Source: Chondrus crispus (lineage: Eukaryota; Rhodophyta; Florideophyceae; Gigartinales; Gigartinaceae). Taken from it: a DNA stretch of 64,000 bases. Below the pieces are notes generated by a model. That model did no database searches. It saw only the letters and a list, made by a program, of their open reading frames with translations, and was not told the origin of the DNA. The translations under genes and the position numbers were made by a program. Where the stretch lies: NCBI RefSeq assembly GCF_000350225.1, contig NW_005178685.1:121319-185318 (forward strand), written 5' to 3'. Positions within the stretch are counted from its first letter, which is position 1; each line of letters opens with the position of its first letter. Positions 39,208 through 50,321 of this stretch are shown here, piece after piece.

Positions 39208-41541
39208 ATGGATAACCGATCATCCGAGCGGGGTCGCCCCCCTCGGGCTCAGCCCCCTGCAGCGCCAGCCGCGCCGGTACCGACCTTTCACCCGGCGCTG
39301 GCGGCGGGTCCCGGGGGTCGAAACGCGACGAGCATCGCGGCTCCGCGGGTGCAGGCTTCGGGTGCGGGGGTCCTTCCCTCGCGCGGCCCTACCGCCGTCC
39401 AAGGTCTCCTGCCGCGCCCTCTGCGCTCCGCCCCGGCTCCCCACGTCGGCGAGACGACCGTACTGAGACGGTCCCCCGACTGGGCTGTAGCCGCGGGGCA
39501 GGCGACGGCCGGCGCGGATAACCACCCGGTACCGCCGGATCCGTACGCGACCACGCCCCCGGCGACCGAGGCTCCGCCGTCCAGCTGGCTCCGGACGGGT
39601 GTGCGTGCCGTGCGAGGTTTGCTACCCGGGGCCGAGTTAGACCACCGGATTCCCCGAGGCGGTCGCAACCCCTCACAGGCGCAGCCGCCGATGTCCGCCG
39701 AGGCGTACATCGCGACGGCCTTCCCCGATGCCGCTCGGTTTGGGGCCATCCCCAGGCGACGGGGTATCCGTACGCCCTCCCCTCGCGGTCGAATCCGCCA
39801 AGACAACCGCGCGGCCGCTTGGAGGACCCGCTGGGTCCACGTGCCCCACCGCGTGATGGCGGACTCCCGCTCGGATCTCCTGTACATCCGCTGTGCGGGG
39901 GAGGACCGGTACCATTCGCGGTTGTTCGACCTCTTCGAGAGGTTCGGCGGGGACGTGGATCCTAAGCCCCACGTGCAATTGGTGGCATTCCCCCGCCCGT
40001 TCGACCGGTGGTACAGCGTGGCTAACCGTGTGCGGTGGGGCGAGAATTCCGCCAAGGAGAGCCGGCTGCGGTGCCGCCGCGCCGATGCCTACTTCCACAT
40101 GTGGCATACGACGGAATTCTTCGCCGTGCCCACAGGGGCCAGGGGGCAGCTATACCCAGCCCTACCGAGCGGTTGGAGCAATCTGGAAGCTCCGCAGTAC
40201 CTCTGCGTACCCACGCCCAGCGTGCTGGCTTATGCCGCAGCGCGGTGGATGCCGGACGGTTCCTTCGGGCGAGAAGCGACGCCCGGGATGCGTCGACTGA
40301 TCGACGCCATCCTGCTCTCGGAGTGGGCCGTCCTGGCGTTGCTGTGTTTCCTACACGCCGCACGGGACGGCCTCCCGTTCTTCACCAAGTGCCCGGACCC
40401 TCGCCTAGCGAGCCGGACCGGGAACGAGCCCGGCGAGCGAGGCTCTCTCTTCCGTTTGTCGGCGGGGCTTCTGCAGCTCATCCGTTCGGTCGGGGTGGCC
40501 GCCATCCTCGAGGGGACGTCGTTCGACCCGGTTGGCGCGGAGGCCATCCTCGATTTTTCCGAACGGTTGGACTGGTCCCTCCCGGAGCGCCGCGACTTCG
40601 TGTGGTACAGTTGGGCCCGCGGCTGTTCCCTGCGGATGCGGCATTGGGATGGCACGTCGGCGGAGGCCGACCACTGGTACGACCCCCTGCCCGACCACGG
40701 GTCGCCGTCGTACGGGGCGGTCATCGCCTCCGGTGACGGGTGGGGCGCCGCGGTTGCTTCCGCCGGGACCCCCGCCGGACCGTCCGTCGGGTCTCTGCCC
40801 GCGTCAACCGAGTCGGTCCTACTGATGCGGGGGGACCCTGCCCTTGGAGAGGGCCTTCCAGTCGGTCCCTCGACGCCTCCCACGATGGGAGACGCGATCA
40901 CTGCGGGTTCTCCGCCTGTGATCGCGGCAGCGCCGGCCACGGACACACCGGTCATGGAAGTGCCGGTAACGGAAGTGCCGGTAACGGACCCCGCCCCGGT
41001 GGGGGCCGCTCGCAAGGCTCCTTCTGTCGAGCCTGCGGGGAGCAACCTCCCTGCGGTGGCTACCGGATCGGTGCCGGGCCCTGCCGGTTTCCCCGTCAGC
41101 GAAATGACCGCGACGGGGACACAGACCCCCTCTATGGCGGCCGGTGGGGCTCCGAGTGAGGCGCCAGCAGACGAAGCCCCCGTCTTGGTTCCGGACGCGC
41201 AGGCCGCCCTGCGCGCTCTGCAGACGGAGTGTGGCTACGGGGGGGTCCCTGCACCGACCACCCTTGCGGCGGCTTTGGAGTCCGCGCGCACCTGGCTGGT
41301 CGAGGCGACCCAGCTCAGGGCGCGGGTGGCCGGCTTGCAGTTCGCCATCCGCCAGCGCGACACTGGCGAGGATCTCCTGCGCAGTGAGACGATGGCGCGG
41401 ATCCGTTCGGCACAGGACCACCTCGCCGTCTTGAGCGAGCAGGTGTCCGCGAAGAGACCGTACGGTACCGTCGACACTGATCCCGCTAGCGCGGCGGCGC
41501 GGGGGGCGGAGCCCTCTGCCAAACGCCAGCGCCGTGAGTGA
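39208..41541 (+). CDS. Gypsy-3 antisense protein, 777 aa, unknown function
   Basis: Fully open frame on the strand opposite gag-pol, between integrase and the 3' LTR, pointing toward integrase. The ATG (MDNRSSERGR) was chosen because it follows a TATA-like box and is kept in gypsy-1; the frame is open further upstream into the LTR. Residues 1-195 are Pro/Ala-rich. Residues ~200-495 are a globular core rich in Trp, Tyr and Arg (SDLLYIRCAGEDRYHSRLF, VQLVAFPRPFDRWYSV, RADAYFHMWHTTEFFAV, AILLSEWAVLALLCFL). Residues ~500-680 are a Pro/Val/Thr linker with PVTEVPVT repeats. Residues ~690-755 are a coiled coil (AATQLRAR-type heptads), and the C-terminus KRQRRE looks like a nuclear signal. No known family is recognised. 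Antisense frames at this place are known in some plant gypsy elements (Grande/Retand type) but I see no direct match. It may regulate the element or help its RNA or DNA in the nucleus. Confidence 0.75.
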   Translation: MDNRSSERGRPPRAQPPAAPAAPVPTFHPALAAGPGGRNATSIAAPRVQASGAGVLPSRGPTAVQGLLPRPLRSAPAPHVGETTVLRRSPDWAVAAGQATAGADNHPVPPDPYATTPPATEAPPSSWLRTGVRAVRGLLPGAELDHRIPRGGRNPSQAQPPMSAEAYIATAFPDAARFGAIPRRRGIRTPSPRGRIRQDNRAAAWRTRWVHVPHRVMADSRSDLLYIRCAGEDRYHSRLFDLFERFGGDVDPKPHVQLVAFPRPFDRWYSVANRVRWGENSAKESRLRCRRADAYFHMWHTTEFFAVPTGARGQLYPALPSGWSNLEAPQYLCVPTPSVLAYAAARWMPDGSFGREATPGMRRLIDAILLSEWAVLALLCFLHAARDGLPFFTKCPDPRLASRTGNEPGERGSLFRLSAGLLQLIRSVGVAAILEGTSFDPVGAEAILDFSERLDWSLPERRDFVWYSWARGCSLRMRHWDGTSAEADHWYDPLPDHGSPSYGAVIASGDGWGAAVASAGTPAGPSVGSLPASTESVLLMRGDPALGEGLPVGPSTPPTMGDAITAGSPPVIAAAPATDTPVMEVPVTEVPVTDPAPVGAARKAPSVEPAGSNLPAVATGSVPGPAGFPVSEMTATGTQTPSMAAGGAPSEAPADEAPVLVPDAQAALRALQTECGYGGVPAPTTLAAALESARTWLVEATQLRARVAGLQFAIRQRDTGEDLLRSETMARIRSAQDHLAVLSEQVSAKRPYGTVDTDPASAAARGAEPSAKRQRRE

Positions 41542-42487
41542 TGCCAGCGGGGGAGGCGGTGAGAGTAGCGAACCGCCTCCGGGGACCAGGTCCCGTCCGT
41601 TCCAGTAAATTGCGCGCCTCCTGTCCTTCTTCTTTCTCTTCTTCACTGCCCCTCCCGTTCGGTACTGTAGCCCTTCCGCGCCGGTCGGGTCCGGCGCGGG
41701 GCCGTGGTCGTGTGAAGCACCACTCGCGCATCCGCGGCGGGGGCTTGCCGCTCGGCGGGGGCTCCGGCGCCTCCTGGCCCGTGGCACCCCCAGCCGTGGC
41801 TCCACCGTCTCGGTAGGCGAGGACTCGGACGCCACTACAGCGCCACTTCCCCACACCTGTTCGCCGGTTGTCCTCGTGGCGGCCGGGTTACCCTCTGGCT
41901 CATGCCGGTGAGGCTCCGCGCGGTGGGTGCCCGAAGTGGTCGCGGGGTGGTTCCTCCAGTTACCCCCGCGACAGTGGAGGACCTCCACCCGGTGGGCAAT
42001 TTTGACCGGATTTTACCGCCCCGCGGCGGGTGGCCTTTTCAGGGCGTTGACGAGCTCCGATTGGGCACCCCCCGGGGTCGGAGGCGTCTTGAACCGCCTC
42101 CCTGGGCCAGCGGCCACACGTGCCGGGCGGTGTATGCCGCTCGCGCAACACGTGGCCTACAGTGCCCTGGAGCCCGGGTGAGGTCGTCCCCAAACGGTAT
42201 TTACGCGCTGGGTTTCGTCCCTCGCCAGCGGGTAGGCACTGGGGTGCCGGGCCGTTTGGCCACCGCCGCGTGGGGTAGTCCTTTCGGCAGGTCAGTCTCC
42301 TCCTGCGCCGGGTCTTCCGGCGCGGGGCTTGCGGTGACGCGCGCTGGGTTCCGCGTGCGTCTGTGGCGACGTCGCCCCCTCCTGCGCCGGGTCTTCCGGC
42401 GCGGGGCTTGCGGTGGCGATTGGCCGCCGCGCGGGGGAGGTCCTCCTCGGGATCGTCCCGCCCCACGCTGGGTTGCCCAGTGCGGTG
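41542..42487. other. Gypsy-3 convergent spacer with tandem repeat
   Basis: About 950 bp between the ends of the antisense frame and integrase. A direct repeat of roughly 80 bp (CCCCTCCTGCGCCGGGTCTT followed by CCGGCGCGGGGCTTGCGGTG) lies at about 42296-42420 in two copies. No gene. Both opposed transcripts should end here. Confidence 0.65.
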
Positions 42488-45400
42488 TTAGCGGTGGCGT
42501 GCTGCCGCCCGCGTGCGCCAGAAGCGGTCTATGAAGCCCTTGGGGAGTCCCTCCGCGGGTTCCCAGGTATCGTCCGCTGGGGCGTAGCCATACCAGCGGA
42601 CCTTATACTGGGCCCCTGTGCGGTTCTCCCGGTGACCGACCAGATGGTCGACCACATACTCCGCGGCGGGTTCGGGGTCTCCGGCCGCCGCGGGCTGGGT
42701 CGGGGCGGCCGTAGTGACGTCGCGGGGTCCCCGCGGCATCCGGGTTATCCGATCGATGCTCACGCGGTTTGAGACCCCGTCTTGATCGACGACCACGGTG
42801 GTCTCAGTAGCAGATCGGACCCGAAACGGGCCTTCCGTTTTCGGTAACAGCTTGACAGAGGGTCCCCCGTCATTACTTGGCAGGTCTCCCCGTTCGGTAC
42901 TCGTCAATGGCCGAGGTGGGCGGTCAACATAGACCAGGTCTCCCGCCTCGATGACCGGACGGAAACGCACCTTCTTATCGAAGTCGGCCTTGTATCGCCT
43001 TTGCGCCGCGGTTAGCTTCACCCGTGCGCGCTCAAGGGCGTCGCGGAGTTTACGCAGCGCCGCGCGCTTGTACTGTAACGGGGTCCTCGGATCTTCCGTG
43101 TTGGAGACGGCATCCTGCGGTACAGTACCGGGCAGCGCCAAACCGGACGGTGGTCGCGTCAGCACCAGGTCGAACGGGGTTGTCTCCGTCGACCGGTGGA
43201 CCTGCGGGTTATACGCGAAGGTCAGGGGCTGGATGTATTCGTCCCAGTCCCTCTGGTGCTCCGCGACATAATGTCGGAGGCGCTGTACCAGAGTACGGTT
43301 GAACCGTTCGGTTTGCCCATTTGTTTGGGGGTGATAGGCGGTAGTCAGGTAGTGCCTCACCCCCAGCAAGGCGCACACCGCGTCGAAGAACTTGGCGGCA
43401 AATTGTGGTCCGTTATCGGTTAGCACGTAACGAGGTGCGCCGTATACGTAGACCCAATTGTCCAGGAAGGCGTTTGCCACGACCGACGCGGTGGTTGTCC
43501 GTAACGGGATACTGCGCGTCAGCTTCGTAAACCGGTCGGTCATGACGAGCACGTGGCGATTCCCGTGCGCCGTCTTCGGTAAAGGACCCAGCAGGTCCAT
43601 GGCGACGAAATCCAGCGGTCCTGCCGCTGGGAACAGCTTGAGATCCTTCTGGTGCCTCACCAGGGTTCCCCGGGTGGCAGCGCATGACGCGCAATTCCGT
43701 ACGGTACTGAAGGCGTCATTGGCCATATGAGGCCAATAATATTCCGGCCGGAGGGTATAGTACATCCTCGTACCGCCCGGGTGTCCGGCTAGGCGGGGAT
43801 GATGGGCGAGGTACAATATCTTCGCCCGGAGCCGCTTCGGTACAACCCGCTGCAGGGTCCCATCGAGGGGGGACTTGCGGACGACGAACCCGTATCGGTC
43901 GACGTCGTATCGCGAGTCCGGGTTCCCCACAGTCTCGGCGGCCGCCCTACAGAAGGGGTCCTCGGCCTGTTCCCGAAGGAACTCTTCCACCGTTACGGAG
44001 ATGTCGCGTTCTTCGGGTATAACCGCGAACGCGTGCTCAGCTCTCCCCGGGTCGACGGGGGTCTCCCAGTGTACGGTACCTTGGCGGGGGTTATGCTCCT
44101 CCTCTTGCCATTGTACCGCGAAACACGGGACCTCGTCGTCAACCGGTTCGGAGGTTGCGCCGTCAACTCAGAGGCGTGATACACCATCCGCCAGTTGGTG
44201 CTTAATACCCGGCCGGTACTGTACGTCGTAGTCGTACTCGGCTAGGCGGAGACGCCAGCGCGCTAGCCGGCCGGAGCTATCCGCCAGGTTGAGAACCCAG
44301 CGGAGGGCCTCATGATCCGTACGGAGGTCGAACGTATTCCCATACAGGTATGGTCGAAGCGTGAGAATACACCATACGACGGCGAGGCATTCCTTCTCGG
44401 TAGTGGTGTAGTTCCTTTCCGCGTCCGTGAGAGCGCAGCTCCAATAACCGATCGGTAGGCGGTCGCCGTCCGGCTGCTCCTGTAGTAGGGCACAGCCGAC
44501 CTGGTACGCGCAAGCGTCCGTGTCCAGGGTGTATTTCTTTCCGTAACGGGGTAGAGCGAGGATCGGTGGGGACACGAGGCGCTTCTTGAGTTCCACGAAC
44601 GCCTCGTATTCCTCATCGGTAAGAACCTCAAACTCGAAGGGTTGATTTTTCCCCGTCTTCCGGTTTAGCGGGGCGGCTATTTTCGCGAAGCCCTTCACGA
44701 ACCGACGGTACAAGTTGCACATTCCTAAGAATGACCGCAATTCCGTTTGGTTCTGGGGAGGTCGAGCGCGCTCGATGGCGTCCAGTACGTGGCGCTCGAC
44801 CTCCAACCTACCTGGTCGAATCACGTGTCCCAGGTAGGTGACCGAGGTGTCAAAGAAGGCGCACTTCGACAGCTTCAGCGACACGCCCGCGTCCCGCAGT
44901 AGGCGTAAAACCTCGCGGACGTGCGTGAAGTGTTCCGTTACGGTCTTGGAGTAGATGATAACATCATCCAAGTAGACCAGAGCGGTTTCCCATTTTACCC
45001 GCGACAGTATAATGTCGACGGCCCGCTCGAAGGTAGCGGGGGCGTTCTTCAACCCGAACGGCATGCGGAGGAATCGGTACAACCCGCAGTGCGACGCGAA
45101 CGTCGTCTTGTCGCGGTCCTCCTCGGCGATTTCTACTTGCCAATACCCGCTGTTGCAATCCAGCGTGGTAAAGACAGTAGCGTCGCCGAGGGAATCGATG
45201 CACTCGTCCATCCTCGGCAACGGATAGGAATCCCGAACGGTGACTGCGTTGAGCCTTCTGTAGTCGACACAGAACCGCATGGTACCATCCTTTTTAGGGA
45301 CGAATACCACGGGGCTTGCCCATTCGGCCGTGGCGGGTTCGATTACCCCTGCCCGGAGCATGCGGTCGATCTCCGTTTTTTCTTTCTCCCGTGCGGTTGG

Positions 45401-46657
45401 TCCAGCGCGGTAGGGCGCCTGGTAAATCGGGCGAGCACCGGGCTTGAGCTCAATCCGGTGCTTCGTGGCCCCGATTTTTCCCAGCCGCCCGGTCCACATG
45501 TCCTTGAATTCGGACAGTACCTCGAGGATCTCCGAGCGTACCTCCTCGTCCTCGGTACCGATGTGGACGTCCTCCTGCCAGGCGTTGGGGTCCTCCTCAG
45601 GGGCGGCGGTGTCTTCGGGTTTATCCGTTCCAACCGCCCCGGGGTGCGCCTTGGGCGGCGTGGCTTGTTCAGCCCCGCCCCTGTCCGTACGGTTGTCGGC
45701 GGCTTCTTCCGCGCCCTCCTTTGCGGTCGAGGGGTTGGAATTAAATATCCCTCCCCCTTCCTTAGCTTCGCCCGCTTCCGCGGCCGAGTCGCCAAGGGTC
45801 AGGATGTGAGTGGGCGACGGAAGAGCCAGTCCGACCACGGTATGCTTCGGGATGTGAACCGAGCGGTGCCCAAAATTGCTGAGCATTACCGAGAACGGTT
45901 TTTCGGGGGCAGCATCCATGACCCCCTGTGCCATGAGTGTCAAATTCCTGTGCGCGGTTTTTGGGGAGTTCTGTAAAAAACACAGCCCCCCCACCGGCGT
46001 GGCGACCCTCACCATGGCCTGCGTCATCGGGGGAATTGTCACCCCTCTGACGAGGCGGATCTTCCGTGACGGTGTGTTGGCGGGGAACGCCACCTGCTTC
46101 CGTTCGGGTTTATCCGACGGCGGTAGTTGTTGCGCGGTGCTCCTCGAGGCCATCTTGCGGTCGTGCCTCGAGGGGGTTGTTCCGACTAACGCCACGGGTG
46201 GCCCGTCGTGGAACACGACCTTCCGTTGCGGTGGGAGGATCGCCCTGACGTGGCGATCCAGGAAGGTCGTACCGAGGATACAGTCCACGGCGAGGCTCGT
46301 GACTACCAGGAACGGGACGCGCGCCACAAACTCACCGATTCGGACGAGCAGGGGGATTTCCCCTAGTGCCTTCATCGCGCGGTTTGACGCGTCGATGAGC
46401 GCTGGGCTCCGAACCGGTTTTATCGATGGTCGCCACGACTCGGCGACACACCGTAAATGGATGAGGTTCGGGCCGGCTCCTGAGTCCAGCACTGGTGTGA
46501 TGGCGACCATCAACGCCTGCTTCTGACCAACCGTCGCGGAGATCTTGTAATTCTGCTTCTTGAAGAAGCAGATGGCCTGGACTTCCGTTCGGTTACCCGG
46601 CTGCGCTTCCACTGGCGCAGCCGGATCGGGGGTGCCTAAGCTTCTGAGGCTGGGCAC
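42488..46657 (-). mobile_element. pol: Gypsy-3 pol: protease, RT, RNase H, integrase, chromodomain
   Basis: Complete set of domains read right to left. Protease with VLDSGAGPNLIHLR (about 46500). RT with LPRMDECIDSLGD, FLRMPFGLKNAPATF and YLDDVIIYSK (about 45300-44900). RNase H with TLDTDACAYQVG (about 44520) to the DGVSRL end. Integrase H2C2 finger HHPRLAGHPG ... NCASCAA (about 43800-43690), core FVAMDLLGPL, LTDNGPQFAA and YHPQTNGQTERFNRTL, and C-terminal chromodomain VVDHLVGHRE ... YKVRWYGY ... DDTWEPAEGL. These enzymes copy the RNA and insert the DNA copy; the chromodomain usually targets heterochromatin. Nearly whole. Confidence 0.95.
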
Positions 46658-46677
46658 GGGGAGAGACGTCGTCGCCT

Positions 46678-49161
46678 CTACGCGTCCTCCCCGGCTTCCC
46701 CCGTCAGCAGCAAGTCCTCACGGGTCTCATCCGCGGCTCGCGCCACGGGGTCCTCAGTGTGGTCGAGGTGCGGTTCCTCGACCACGTTGACGCCCGCGGG
46801 GGCCGTTTGACGCTGGTTTCGCCAAGCGGACGGCCCCTGGCGGTTGAACGGGGATCCCGGGCGAAGGCCTTGCCGGATGCGTAGCTTCTGGTAGTTGGCC
46901 TCTCGTGCCTCCAGAAGCTTGGCCCGCAGGCCCGCATCGGCAACGACGGGGCACCCCTCTTGTCGGTGCGTGGTGTCCAGGCAGAACCGGCACGGTGGCG
47001 GTCCGGGAAATCTCCTGCCGGAGAACCGGACGCGTGGATCCTGCCCTTGCCTCCCGTACGGTCCTGTGCGCAGGTCGCCAGGGTTGGCGGGCGGAACCGG
47101 GGCGCCTGCCGTCGAGGCTGCCGGCGACGGATAGTAACTCGTCGGTGGCGAGCTCATCGAGGTCGGCGTGGCGGTTTGGTCCGTCACGGCCAGGATTGCT
47201 TCTTCAGCAAATCCCCCGGCCGTCGGGATGTCGGATGCCGACTCAACCGACAGCACGGGCCTCGTCCTTGCGGTGCGGTCAAATCTTCTAGCCGCTCCGG
47301 ACGGCTCTCGGTGCGCCATGGCGGACATCCCCTGTTGACGGGAAGCCCGATTGGTTTCCCCGATCGCTTGTGCGTATCGAGCCACGGATTGGTAATCCAC
47401 ATCCGGGTGCGTGGCGAGGTAATTACGGACCTGCGCGCACGTGGCGGGAAGTAACCCCTCGACGAATAGGGACTTCAACCGCCGGTCGGAGAATACCGTA
47501 CCGCATCGGAGGGCCTTGTCCCAGAGGTGGTTACTGTAGACCTCCTCCGTCATGTTTGAACTCTGACGGAAGGCGGTCACGTCCCCAACCGCTTCGGAAA
47601 TTACCTCGTCGGTAGCATAGGTGCGCAACAGAAAGTTGACCACCTGGGGGTATGTCCGGAGCAGCTCGCGCCGCTCCACGTCAACCGCCATGGTATTTCC
47701 ATTGAGACGGGACTGGAGTAGGGCGTGAGCCTGACCGGTGAGGTAGAATTGGAAGCACCACACGGCGGCTCCTTCGGTAATCCCGTTGTGGTCGCACGCC
47801 ATCTTGAGGCGTGCGAGGAATCCCAATACCGCAATCGGATCTTGACCGCTGAACGTGTGGGACCTCATCTGCACGTCCAGTTTTTTCCGGTAACGGTTAA
47901 TGTGCCGCGCTACTGTGGAGTCGTAGCGCGAGCTACGCCATTCCAGGCGGTAGGTCTTGTAGTTGACGGCCTTGGTAAACAGGTCATTGAGGGGCCTGAT
48001 TACCGTGGGCCGTCGCTCGTCGCTCGTCGGGGCAGCCCGGCGGCGTCTGCTCGAGCGACGAAGCCCCTCATCCGACACGGTGTGGTAGTCTTCCGAGTCG
48101 GACGGGTCGTGCCGGTGCCGGTCTCGGCTTCTATCGCGGCGTGCCCTGTGGCCCCGCCTGCGAGAGTCTTCCGAACCGGATGGGTCATCATCGGAGGGGT
48201 ATCCTCCCCCTCCGGCATCGCGGTATCGCCCGTGGCGTGCCTCGCGGTTATCGCGGTATCGCCAGCGGCGTTCCTCGCGGTTATCGCGGTATCGCCAGCG
48301 GCGTTCCTCGCGGTCTTCATCCGTCCTGTGACGGGGGTCTTCTGCGTCGGAATACCGAGTGTATTCCGCTTCGGTCCTGTGCGTGCGGGGTGCACGTCTT
48401 CTGCTCAACCGGTACGGGTCCCGATTCTCTGTCTCGGGGAGCCCCAGGCGGTTGTCTGTCCCGCGGGGGCCGCCCGTACCGGCGAGTATGGGGAGGACAT
48501 TTTCTGTGGTCCTCCCTGTAGCACCGTGAACGGTTGGGAGATAGATGGCTCTGCCCTCCGGGTGAGGGTCCATCCTATCAATCCCGGGTACGGCGCCGAT
48601 CGGATCAGCGATATTAAAGCTTGAGCCCGGAACGGTTTCACGGCGCGGCGCCGGCGGCGGTACCGCGCCTCCCGTTTCGGTAAATGTCGTGGCCAGATGG
48701 ATGGCCACGGCGGAGCTAATAGCTCCCTTTAGAGCCAATGCGGTCGGAGATTCGTCCTCCTCCGCGGCGAGCGCTGCCACCACCTCGTCGCGTACGAGGG
48801 GGGCGATCTTCTCGTCCAGCAGGGCGCCGAGCGCGGTGTCCGCATGCTCCGCCACCAGTCTTGGTGCCGTTCGGTCGAGGCAAACCTGGACGACCTGAGG
48901 TAGTTCTTCAGCGAGGAAATCCTCCATCCAGGTTTGTAATCGCGGGAGTAACGCGTCGTACAGTACTTGTACGCGGTTCCCCCCACCAGCCGGTAGCCCG
49001 GCGGTGGTGTCCGAAACGGAAGGGGTCTTCTGGCCCCTGGTAGACGGCGAGCGTAGCAGGGCTTCCGGATTGTCGATCCGGGGGCGCTGTGCGCCTCTGC
49101 CACTGCGGGTACTTGCTCGCCCGGAGGCGGTATCTTCTCCGGCGGAATCGGCACGGTTCAT
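46678..49161 (-). mobile_element. gag: Gypsy-3 gag, 827 codons
   Basis: Long gag frame directly before pol (20 bp apart). Residues 1-200 are acidic and helical. A central Arg-rich stretch is built on an 11-residue repeat (RDNREERRWRY; 33-bp DNA repeat at about 48235-48320). Then comes a capsid-like part (FSGQDPIAVLGFLARLKMAC, FLLRTYATDEVISEAVGDVT), and near the C-terminus the CCHC knuckle CRFCLDTTHRQEGC. It would form the particle shell and bind element RNA. It looks whole. Confidence 0.9.
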
Positions 49162-49271
49162 CGTCGATGATCACTGGCGATCGACGCGGTGATTTTCGAC
49201 CTCTTTCAATCCGATCGGTAGTTGCTCGCGCTGGCGATCCAGTGCGGGCTCAACCTCTGTAGTTATCCCCT

Positions 49272-49285
49272 CCACAAGAGTACCA
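49272..49285 (-). other. Gypsy-3 primer-binding site
   Basis: On the - strand TGGTACTCTTGTGG begins 3 bases after the 5' LTR. Different from the site shared by gypsy-2 and gypsy-4. The primer tRNA is not identified. Confidence 0.65.
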
Positions 49286-49288
49286 AAA

Positions 49289-49880
49289 TGTGGTATAAAT
49301 ACCTTCGTCCCGACCACTCGGAACGAGGGGGGGTTAGAGGTAAGGGAGCGCGCGTCGCTGGGTAACCCACGCGAGCGCAAACCGTACGGAAGGACTCGAA
49401 AAGAGGGAAGGCTCACGTGGCCGGTGACGCGCAGCCGGTCGGTGGTGTTAGATCCGGACGGCCGGTCACGGGTTAGAAGCCTGCGACTTAGAGGTAAAAC
49501 CGGACGGAGTTAGCAAAAAGCCGTAAAGGGAAGGGAGGCGAGTCTGCCCCCGTTTCTGGAACGGGGCAGGTGCCCCTGGTCTTAACCCCTCAGTGGGACG
49601 CCAGGACACCTGTCCCGCTACAGTAGCTGTTACATACTGTATACCAGCTACTGTACTAAATTGGCTAATTTGTGCCATTAACCACTAATTGCTAATTACT
49701 TACCGGATGGTCGCACACGTGTGCCCGTGGCCACGGCCGGCGCCAACGGTTGTGTCACGTGTACGCCGTGGAGGTACTACTGTGCTCGCAGCGGGCGCGT
49801 GCACGATTACTACAGTAGTAACCGCCCGTCTCGGGGGTTCTCATCTCCCACCGGGGGTCGCGGTGTGGAGTTGTACCACA
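49289..49880 (-). repeat. Gypsy-3 5' LTR (592 bp)
   Basis: In + orientation begins TGTGGTATAAATACC and ends TTGTACCACA. Contains CTACAGTAG at 49618-49626 and 49808-49816 (approximate), ACTGTA/TACAGT repeats and ACGTGT-rich stretches. Confidence 0.95.
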
Positions 49881-50321
49881 GCCACCCCCTGACGTCCGCG
49901 AGGCGAATCCTGTCGCAGAGCGGGGCGTCGTGACCGGGTCTGTCGCCGGTGACAATCTTGTCTGCGCGTGGCTCGCTCTCGTCCGTCGCTCTTGGTCACG
50001 GGCTCTGCCCAACCCCTGCTCGCGCAGCCATCCAATCCCCGCTTCGAAGAGACGACCTCTCCGCCGTGTCCGCTGCGGACCGCGCGGATGAAGGAGGGGA
50101 AATGCAAAGGGTTCGGCAGAGGTGGGAGTCACTCCCATGGGGGGTTTGACGAGCTCCCATTGGTCGGATCGTCTTTCCGACATTAGGCAGCGCTTACCGG
50201 CAATTTCCAAGGCGCTCGATTTGACGAGCTCCCGTTGGTTGGATCGGCTTCTCACCCTCGAGTCCACATTGTCCCTGGAGTTTTCCTTCTCTCCCGCGGC
50301 CTCCGTCGGACCTCGCGCTTC
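49881..50321. other. Gypsy-4 remnant between gypsy-3 and the hairpin array
   Basis: GC-rich, no gene. A 36-bp imperfect direct repeat starting TTTGACGAGCTCCC occurs at about 50145 and 50221 (77 bp apart). Confidence 0.5.

Larger units (their letters stand above)
38326..49880 (-). mobile_element. Gypsy-3: young, nearly whole Ty3/gypsy chromovirus
   Basis: Same family as gypsy-1, on the - strand. 5' LTR 49289-49880, primer-binding site, gag (49161-46678), pol (46657-42488), spacer, antisense frame (39208-41541, +), purine tract and 3' LTR (its inner 249 bp visible at 38669-38917). The start 38326 assumes a full 592-bp LTR inside the gap. The visible LTR pair is identical over all 249 bp, so the insertion is very recent. 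It looks nearly whole, with at most one or two breaks. It sits inside the hairpin array region of gypsy-4. GCCAC (49881-49885) is the expected target duplication; its partner is hidden in the gap. Confidence 0.95.

Noticed and set aside
44921-45976. A 351-codon + strand frame opposite gypsy-3 RT
   Set aside because: Mirror frame of a conserved RT region; it lies within pol and not in the antisense-gene position, and shows no domain.
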